From positions 1-14,826 of the forward strand of contig WTJO01000017.1 in NCBI GenBank assembly GCA_011524805.1: a stretch of 14,826 nucleotides of DNA. The letters run 5' to 3'. The DNA comes from Alphaproteobacteria bacterium (lineage in GTDB: Bacteria > Pseudomonadota > Alphaproteobacteria > Puniceispirillales > Puniceispirillaceae). Made by a program: the position numbers and the translations under genes. This document shows, in pieces, positions 7,808-13,014 of this stretch. The notes beneath the pieces were generated by a model. The model saw only the letters and a program-made list of their open reading frames with translations, was not told where the DNA came from and searched no databases. Within the stretch, counting starts at the first letter, position 1. Every line of letters starts with the position of its first letter.

Positions 7808-7825
7808 CCAGTATCTTTAGAGCGC
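7795..7825. other. Hairpin spanning the convergent stops of rhlE and pepN
   Basis: GCGCTCT (7795-7801) and AGAGCGC (7819-7825) form a perfect seven-pair stem with a 17-base loop. The rhlE stop codon lies inside the loop and the pepN stop codon lies at the loop-stem border. There is no T run on either strand, so it is not a standard intrinsic terminator. It may slow polymerase or protect 3' ends where the two messages meet in only 9 bases of spacer. Confidence 0.35.
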
Positions 7826-10417
7826 TGTTAGACCCTTTGAGACCATCTCACGCAAATCACGTGACAAGTCTGCCCTGCTTAGCATCTGCAACATATCACA
7901 CATCAATTTTTGACGTTCTGGCTGGTAATGGGCATATCGTGTCAGGCTGATACCCAGACGCGCGGCTATTTGCGGATTGCGTGCATCAAGCACCAGCATC
8001 TGTTCGGCAATAAATCTGTAGCCGCTACCTGAAGCATGATGAAAATGAACAGGGTTGGCAGAACAGAAACTGCCCAGCACAGCGCGTACCTTATTTGGAT
8101 TGCCAATATCAAAAGCAGGATGTGCCATCAGCCTGCGCACAGCATCAATGTCCGAGCTATGGGCAGAAGATGCCTTTAGCGAAAGCCATTTTTCCATCAC
8201 CAGAGGCTGATCCTGCCATCTATCATGAAATTTTGACAGTGCCCGCTCACCGGCATGGTTATCGCTATTATTCAGCGCCCGTAACGCCGCCATTGAAACA
8301 GTCATATTATCATGCACAGCCAGCATCTCGGCGCGGTGAATACAGCCCTCATCACCGGCAAGCACGCCAAGCGAGAGCGCCCTGCCAAGCAAATGACGCG
8401 AGCCTGAGGCGTCCTGATGTGTATCATCTGAAATAAAGTCTGTAATCCAGTCTGCCGCCTGTCTGCCCAAGGCAGCCCCAAGCGCCATTCTTGCCCAGTA
8501 AATCGCCACGGGATCAGCATATCCGTGCATAGATGCTGCCTGTTCTGTTTCTGCCTGTGAGGGCAGTGAAAGCGACAATGCCTTAAAATCATCATCAAGC
8601 TGGCTGTCATCCAGCAGACGGGCTATTGCCTGTCCCAGAATATCTTCTAGCTGTTCATCACATGCCACAGCCAGACGGGCTGAAATTGCCTGCTGATACA
8701 GAGTCTGAAAGGCTTCATAGCGGTTTACCTTATCGGAATCAAAACTGGCAAGATGGGCAATCTCGTCACGTTCAAGATCATGGACAAGACGCACAGGTGC
8801 CGAAAACCCGCGCAGAATTGACGGCACCGCATCTGCTATATCTGCATTATCAGAGGATAATGATACTGTCTTATGTGCGCTATCTACCATTACCAGATGT
8901 TCGGTATCTGAGGTACCGCCATCAACTGAAAAGGCAATTGCCTCGCCCTGTTTGCCAACCAGCCCTAGCTTTACAGGAATTGGCATAGGATCAGTTGAAG
9001 TGTTGGCGGCTGTGGGTGCAAGTGACTGGCTGAATGAGAGTCTGTCTTTGCCCTCACGCCTTGCGGCCAGTTCAGGCGTACCTGCCTGCCGATACCAAAT
9101 CTCAAATTGCCTGATATCCGCATCTGACGCATCATCCAGAGCAGAGATAAAATCATCACAGGTCACCGCCTGCCCGTCATGGCGCTCAAAATAGATATCA
9201 ATGCCCTTGCGATAGGCCTGAGGCCCAAGCACTTGATGCATCATCCTGATAATCTCTGCGCCCTTTTCATAGACGGTGGGGGTGTAGAAATTATTAATCT
9301 CGGCATATTGTTCAGGCCGGATTGGATGGGCAGTCGGGCTGGCATCTTCTGAAAACTGCACATTCCTGAGAATATTTATATCTTCTGCGCGCTTCACGCC
9401 TTCATCATGCATATCTGCGCTGAAACACTGGTCACGAAAGACTGTCAGCCCTTCTTTCAAGGTCAGTTGAAACCAGTCACGACAGGTCACTCTATTGCCT
9501 GTCCAGTTATGGAAATATTCATGGGCGACAATTGATTCAACACGCGCCAGATCATCGTCTGTAGCTGTTTGCTCATCTGCTAGCACAAATTTGGAATTGA
9601 AGATATTCAGTCCCTTATTTTCCATCGCACCCATATTGAAATGGCTGACAGCAACAATCTGGAACAGGTCAAGGTCATATTCCAGCCCATAAACATCTTC
9701 ATCCCATTTCATTGAGGCTTTCAGGCTATCCATCGCATGGTCTGTCAGATGCTCATTACCATGTTCAACATAGATATGCAGCTCGACCGGCTGGCCAGAG
9801 GCACGGATAAACCGGTCTTTCACACAGGCCAGATCACCTGCGACAAGCGCAAATAAATAGCTTGGCTTTGGGTGTGGATCATGCCAGATGGCAACATGCC
9901 GGCCATTATCAAGTGTTTCTGTTGTCTCAAGATTGCCATTGCTTAGCAAATTAGGATATTTCAGATCAGCTTCAATACGGGTGGTAAAAATGCTCATCAC
10001 ATCTGGTCTGTCGGCAAAATAGGCTATTCTGCGAAAGCCCTCAGGCTCGCATTGGGTGCATAGCATATCGCCAGAGGCATATAACCCTTCAAGCGCAGTA
10101 TTGGTATAGGGATTCAATCTGGAGGTGATGGCCAGCGTGCAACGTGGCGGCAAGCCTGTTATTACCAGCCCGTCATCGTTAAGCGTGATATGCTGGCTGT
10201 CTACGGCAACACCATCACATACCGCCGATATAAATTCCAGATGCTCACCCTGCAAGCTAAGCGGCCTGACTGTCTGGCCTGCGCTTTCTAGCGTAAGGGT
10301 GATAATTGAACAGGCATATTCATCAAAAATCTGCACATCCAGATGTGTTTTCGGTATCAGCCAGTCAGGAGATGCATAATCCTGCCGCTGAATATATTTG
10401 GGGGCACTAGCTTCCAT
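7817..10417 (-). CDS. pepN: Aminopeptidase N (M1 family)
   Basis: An 866-residue zinc aminopeptidase that removes N-terminal residues from peptides in the final steps of cytoplasmic protein breakdown; no signal peptide. The exopeptidase motif GAMEN is at 263-267, the zinc motif HEYFH at 299-303, and the third zinc ligand Glu322 follows after the standard 18-residue gap. The catalytic tyrosine segment PTVYEKGAE follows. All lie within a few residues of their positions in the 870-residue E. coli PepN. The start is the ATG at 10415-10417 because MEASAPKYIQRQDYASPDW matches the PepN N-terminus; the frame stays open further upstream but there it only shadows gcrA. No clear Shine-Dalgarno sequence precedes this ATG. 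Its first 11 bases overlap the end of gcrA, which suggests translation by coupling from gcrA. Confidence 0.95.
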   Translation of the reverse strand: MEASAPKYIQRQDYASPDWLIPKTHLDVQIFDEYACSIITLTLESAGQTVRPLSLQGEHLEFISAVCDGVAVDSQHITLNDDGLVITGLPPRCTLAITSRLNPYTNTALEGLYASGDMLCTQCEPEGFRRIAYFADRPDVMSIFTTRIEADLKYPNLLSNGNLETTETLDNGRHVAIWHDPHPKPSYLFALVAGDLACVKDRFIRASGQPVELHIYVEHGNEHLTDHAMDSLKASMKWDEDVYGLEYDLDLFQIVAVSHFNMGAMENKGLNIFNSKFVLADEQTATDDDLARVESIVAHEYFHNWTGNRVTCRDWFQLTLKEGLTVFRDQCFSADMHDEGVKRAEDINILRNVQFSEDASPTAHPIRPEQYAEINNFYTPTVYEKGAEIIRMMHQVLGPQAYRKGIDIYFERHDGQAVTCDDFISALDDASDADIRQFEIWYRQAGTPELAARREGKDRLSFSQSLAPTAANTSTDPMPIPVKLGLVGKQGEAIAFSVDGGTSDTEHLVMVDSAHKTVSLSSDNADIADAVPSILRGFSAPVRLVHDLERDEIAHLASFDSDKVNRYEAFQTLYQQAISARLAVACDEQLEDILGQAIARLLDDSQLDDDFKALSLSLPSQAETEQAASMHGYADPVAIYWARMALGAALGRQAADWITDFISDDTHQDASGSRHLLGRALSLGVLAGDEGCIHRAEMLAVHDNMTVSMAALRALNNSDNHAGERALSKFHDRWQDQPLVMEKWLSLKASSAHSSDIDAVRRLMAHPAFDIGNPNKVRAVLGSFCSANPVHFHHASGSGYRFIAEQMLVLDARNPQIAARLGISLTRYAHYQPERQKLMCDMLQMLSRADLSRDLREMVSKGLTAL

Positions 10418-10793
10418 CGCGAGAGGTTGTATAGGCCATTTCGCAATGTTCTGCACAATAGGGCTTGCCTGCCAGAATCGGCTCACCACAGAATGAAAAC
10501 TCAGTTGTTTTCGGATCACCTGATGGCCATGCACATTTTGAGCGCGACCATTTAATTTTGCGCAACGACCTGCGAAGTGGCAATTCTTCGGGTTCTGCAA
10601 CAGGTCCTGCCGACTTGGCTGATTTTGAAATAGGCGAAGAACGTTTTGGCAGCTTCATCCGGTGTACTTTGCCGGCAATTGCATTGCGGCTAACGCCCAT
10701 CTTCTCGCCAATTTGCGATATAGAAAGCCCCTCATCCCACAATGTTCTCAGTTGTGAGAGCCGCTCATCTGTCCATTTCAATGTTTCAGACAT
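10407..10793 (-). CDS. gcrA: GcrA family cell-cycle transcription regulator (short form)
   Basis: A 128-residue GcrA homologue. In Caulobacter GcrA works with sigma-70 RNA polymerase at promoters carrying methylated GANTC sites made by CcrM. The N-terminal DNA-binding helix-turn-helix is WTDERLSQLRTLWDEGLSIS through NAIAGKVHRMKL (7-48). The C-terminal module has CAWPSGDP (87-94), FCG (101-103) and YCAEH (112-116), with Cys87, Cys102, Cys113 and His116 conserved as in the family. The linker between them is only about 35 residues, so the protein is shorter than the 173-residue Caulobacter form. The ATG at 10793 follows AGGGGA (10798-10803) at ideal spacing. The stop codon overlaps the pepN start. 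The 161-base gap upstream likely holds its promoter, but no GANTC site was seen there. Confidence 0.93.
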   Translation of the reverse strand: MSETLKWTDERLSQLRTLWDEGLSISQIGEKMGVSRNAIAGKVHRMKLPKRSSPISKSAKSAGPVAEPEELPLRRSLRKIKWSRSKCAWPSGDPKTTEFSFCGEPILAGKPYCAEHCEMAYTTSRDGS

Positions 10794-10954
10794 AAAATCC
10801 CCTAAGTAATAACGTGGATGACCACCCTACCTAAAATAGCGCATAATACAATGATGCACACTACTATTCAACATATCTTCTATCATTGCCCTGATGTTTT
10901 AGACAGATAGCTTTTCAGATAGGTTTCTGGCTCTATTCTGGCGTTATTCAGATA

Positions 10955-11794
10955 TTATTTATGGGCTTTGATAAATTTGCCAATCAGTGTCATCTGATAG
11001 TCAAGCATATGCTGGCCATAATGCACGGTAAAACCGGCCTGTTCTGCTTTTTGAAGCAACTTTGTGTGTTTTGGGCGCATGATTATATCACATACAAGAC
11101 AAGTGGCAGACAGGCTGTCCAGCGCCACTGGCAAACTGTCATCAGGATGCAGGCCAAGCGAAGTGGCATTAATCACCATATCATATCGTGACCAGTCTAC
11201 AGAGGCAGTATCAGAGCCATGAGAGCTGGCACCCGGCACCAGTGAAGCTACCATTTGTGCGGCATCTTCTGCACGGGACAGGGTTCTGTTGGCAATATCA
11301 ATTGTAGCCGGATTCTGTCTGGCAACAGACACAGCGATTGCCCGCGCCGCACCGCCTGCCCCGACTATCAATATCTGTTTATCAGTAAAATAAGCCTCCG
11401 GATGTTCATAACCGCAGGGGTTTTCGCCAACCAGACCGGCAACAAAGCCCTCGCCATCAAAATTATCGCCTATAAGCTCTCGTGCCTCGTTAAAATATAC
11501 CGCATTGACAGCACCTGTTGCCTGCGCGCCAGCCCCCAGCCTGTCACATAAGGCGGCTAGCGGCATTTTATGCGGGATAGTCACAGCCGCCCCCACAAAA
11601 TTGTGCATCCCGCGCAACCCTTCAATTGTTTCGGCCAGATGCTGCGGCGGAATATCAATTGGCACCATAACCTTGTCAGCACCTGTCTCTGCAAACAGGG
11701 CGTTAAACAGCATCGGCGCCCTAACATGGTCAGCCGGATGGGCAATACACCCCCATAGGCGGGTTGTGCCTGTGATGGAAAGATTGTTGCTCAT
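10955..11794 (-). CDS. Shikimate dehydrogenase-like oxidoreductase (AroE family paralogue)
   Basis: A 279-residue AroE-family NAD(P)-dependent dehydrogenase. Shared with the family: VTIPHK with catalytic Lys76, GAVNAV with Asn97, GDNFDG with catalytic Asp113, the Rossmann glycine loop GAGGAAR (145-151), the NADP-type ANRT (168-171), NATSLG (209-214) and Gln267 in MLDYQ. Different: the usual HSxSP motif, whose serines hold the shikimate carboxylate, is replaced by HPADHVRAP (19-27), and the threonine of NTD is Phe112. The fold and catalytic Lys/Asp pair are intact, but the substrate may differ from shikimate, as known for AroE-like paralogues (quinate, aminoshikimate and Ael-type enzymes). The ATG at 11794 follows GAGGA (11802-11806). 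It precedes gcrA on the same strand by 161 bases and diverges from the EF-hand gene. Confidence 0.82.
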   Translation of the reverse strand: MSNNLSITGTTRLWGCIAHPADHVRAPMLFNALFAETGADKVMVPIDIPPQHLAETIEGLRGMHNFVGAAVTIPHKMPLAALCDRLGAGAQATGAVNAVYFNEARELIGDNFDGEGFVAGLVGENPCGYEHPEAYFTDKQILIVGAGGAARAIAVSVARQNPATIDIANRTLSRAEDAAQMVASLVPGASSHGSDTASVDWSRYDMVINATSLGLHPDDSLPVALDSLSATCLVCDIIMRPKHTKLLQKAEQAGFTVHYGQHMLDYQMTLIGKFIKAHK

Positions 11795-11984
11795 AAATCA
11801 TCCTCTGTTTTGCAAATGACAGCGCTCGCACAAGCAGCGTTATCGGCCATAGAGTAACAGATTACCACAGCTAATTTGCATTTTTTTACCGTCTACCAAA
11901 AAGAGGTCATTTTGCAGCCCCATTCTTGACGCATTTGATTTCTAGGGTAAGCGCATAAACAAACTGACTAGGAAGACCAAACAG

Positions 11985-12398
11985 ATGAAAACTTCTCACA
12001 AAATACTGATCGCAGGCGGCCTGATTTTGGGCGTGGCATCAGCGGGGGCTATCTCTCATGCCGCCCTTGATGATGACCACAATCACCGTGATGGCCATGA
12101 GCGTGGTGATTTCATGTCACATGGCAAAAAGGGAAAATATTTCCTGAAAATGCTTGATGTTGATGGTGATGGCATGGTGTCAAAAGATGAGGTTCAGTCC
12201 CATCTGAAACTGAGGTTTGATGCGCTGGATGCAGATGGAGATGGCCAGATAGGGCTGGAAGAATTTAGCGCAAGACAGCTAGATCGTTTTGTGATGATTG
12301 ACGGTGATGGCGTTTCATTTATCACAAAGCAGGAACTGCGCGAGATGCGTCATAAGCGCCATCATGAAAATGACGATGACTCATCTCACCAAGGCTAG
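11985..12398 (+). CDS. Secreted EF-hand calcium-binding protein, histidine-rich
   Basis: A 137-residue protein with a clear Sec signal peptide: Lys-containing n-region, hydrophobic segment 8-21, and likely cleavage after SHA26. The mature protein starts with acidic and histidine-rich sequence (29-47). It then carries two canonical 12-residue EF loops, DVDGDGMVSKDE (58-69) and DADGDGQIGLEE (82-93). A third, degenerate loop is DGDGVSFITKQE (106-117), which lacks the acidic residue and glycine at positions 5 and 6. The tail HKRHHENDDDSSHQG is again His/Asp-rich and could bind transition metals. It is probably periplasmic; no enzyme motif is present, so it may buffer or sense calcium or another metal. 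The ATG at 11985 follows AGGAAG (11970-11975), somewhat far. A TTGACG at 11926-11931 could be a -35 box, but no convincing -10 goes with it. Downstream is a highly structured 3' region. Confidence 0.87.
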   Translation: MKTSHKILIAGGLILGVASAGAISHAALDDDHNHRDGHERGDFMSHGKKGKYFLKMLDVDGDGMVSKDEVQSHLKLRFDALDADGDGQIGLEEFSARQLDRFVMIDGDGVSFITKQELREMRHKRHHENDDDSSHQG

Positions 12399-12406
12399 TT
12401 TTGCCT

Positions 12407-12563
12407 GCAATGACGGCGTTTTCTCCCCGTAAACTCCTCGTTCCGCCGTCATTGTGCCAGTACCGGGCACTCAATGCAGATTGAGCTAACACTGGCCACG
12501 GCAACGCATATCATCAGGGGGTTTCTCCTACCCTGAGAGCGTATATGCGTTGCCCATTTTTTT
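12407..12563 (+). ncRNA. Candidate structured small RNA or 3' UTR-derived RNA
   Basis: Three structures stand back to back right after the EF-hand gene. First, an 11-pair perfect stem CAATGACGGCG/CGCCGTCATTG (12408-12418 with 12444-12454) around a 25-base loop. Second, GTGCCAGT (12454-12461) pairing with ACTGGC-C-AC (12491-12499, one bulged base), with CTCAAT/ATTGAG (12470-12475 and 12480-12485) inside. Third, the terminator stem at 12500-12554. The first loop contains CTCCCC (12423-12428) and CTCCTC (12434-12439); the last loop contains CTCCTA (12525-12530). Unpaired CUCC-rich motifs resemble anti-Shine-Dalgarno seeds of known alphaproteobacterial small RNAs. No promoter was recognised, so the RNA could be cut from the EF-hand mRNA. 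It matches no RNA family I can name. Confidence 0.4.
12500..12563 (+). terminator. Intrinsic terminator downstream of the EF-hand gene
   Basis: GGCAACGCATAT (12500-12511) pairs perfectly over 12 bases with ATATGCGTTGCC (12543-12554). An inner stem TCAGGG/CCCTGA (12514-12519 and 12531-12536) caps it, and CA plus seven T (12557-12563) follow. The T run is only on the plus strand, so it ends the EF-hand transcript or the small RNA, not msrB. Confidence 0.82.
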
Positions 12564-12615
12564 AATAAGTTCTGATAAAGATGCGCCGGCCTGTATATAG
12601 CTGGTCTAACAAGCC

Positions 12616-13014
12616 CTATTCATCGTCAAAATCAAGCGATGCCGAATTGATGCAATAGCGCAACCCGCCCCTGTCCACAGGGCCATCTGGGAATACATGC
12701 CCTAGATGCGCCTCGCAATTCGCACAATGCACTTCGGTTCTGCGCATAAAAAGAGAGTTATCTTCTGTCTCGCCAACATGCTCATCTGCTATAGGCGCCG
12801 TGAAGGATGGCCAGCCAGACCCTGAATCATATTTCGTATCACTGCTGAATAATGCTGTGCCACAGCAGATACAGCTATATGTGCCGTCTGCTTTATGATC
12901 ATGATAGATACCTGAAAATGCGCGTTCTGTGCCATGTTCTCTGGTCACATAATATTGCATTTCGGTCAGTTCAGCCTGCCATTCGGCCTTTGTTTTTGAC
13001 AGTTTTTTATTCAT
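12616..13014 (-). CDS. msrB: Peptide-methionine (R)-S-oxide reductase (MsrB)
   Basis: A 132-residue MsrB that reduces the R-epimer of methionine sulfoxide in proteins, using thioredoxin, in the cytoplasm (no signal peptide). The structural zinc site is complete: Cys48 and Cys51 in CICC, Cys97 and Cys100 in CANC. SGSGWPSF (64-71) and HLGHVFPDGP (103-112) are conserved. The catalytic cysteine is Cys121 in GGLRYCINSASL (116-127). Length is normal for a single-domain MsrB, and there is no fused MsrA. The ATG overlaps the stop of the upstream molybdenum hydroxylase as ATGA (13011-13014) with no Shine-Dalgarno visible, so it is probably translated by coupling within that operon. It converges with the EF-hand gene across a 217-base gap. 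Confidence 0.96.
   Translation of the reverse strand: MNKKLSKTKAEWQAELTEMQYYVTREHGTERAFSGIYHDHKADGTYSCICCGTALFSSDTKYDSGSGWPSFTAPIADEHVGETEDNSLFMRRTEVHCANCEAHLGHVFPDGPVDRGGLRYCINSASLDFDDE

Noticed and set aside
8302..8988. Open frames of about 100-120 codons inside pepN, and similar ones inside glnA, parE and the hydroxylase gene
   Set aside because: They lie wholly within strongly supported genes, have no ribosome binding sites of note and show no recognisable domains; they are frame shadows.
10418..10600. N-terminal extension of PepN by 61 residues
   Set aside because: The extension only mirrors gcrA codons in another frame, and the conserved PepN N-terminus starts at the ATG of 10417.
10794..10954. 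GANTC (CcrM) sites in the gcrA upstream region
   Set aside because: None found on reading this gap, so no methylation-linked site is called.
12514..12540. CCTGAGAG near the terminator as a TPP riboswitch remnant
   Set aside because: The other conserved TPP elements (ACCTGA and the GCG stem) are missing, it faces no thiamine gene, and it lies in a terminator hairpin.
12399..12615. Mobile element or MITE between the EF-hand gene and msrB
   Set aside because: The hairpin stems are unrelated to each other, there are no terminal inverted repeats bounding the region and no target-site duplication.
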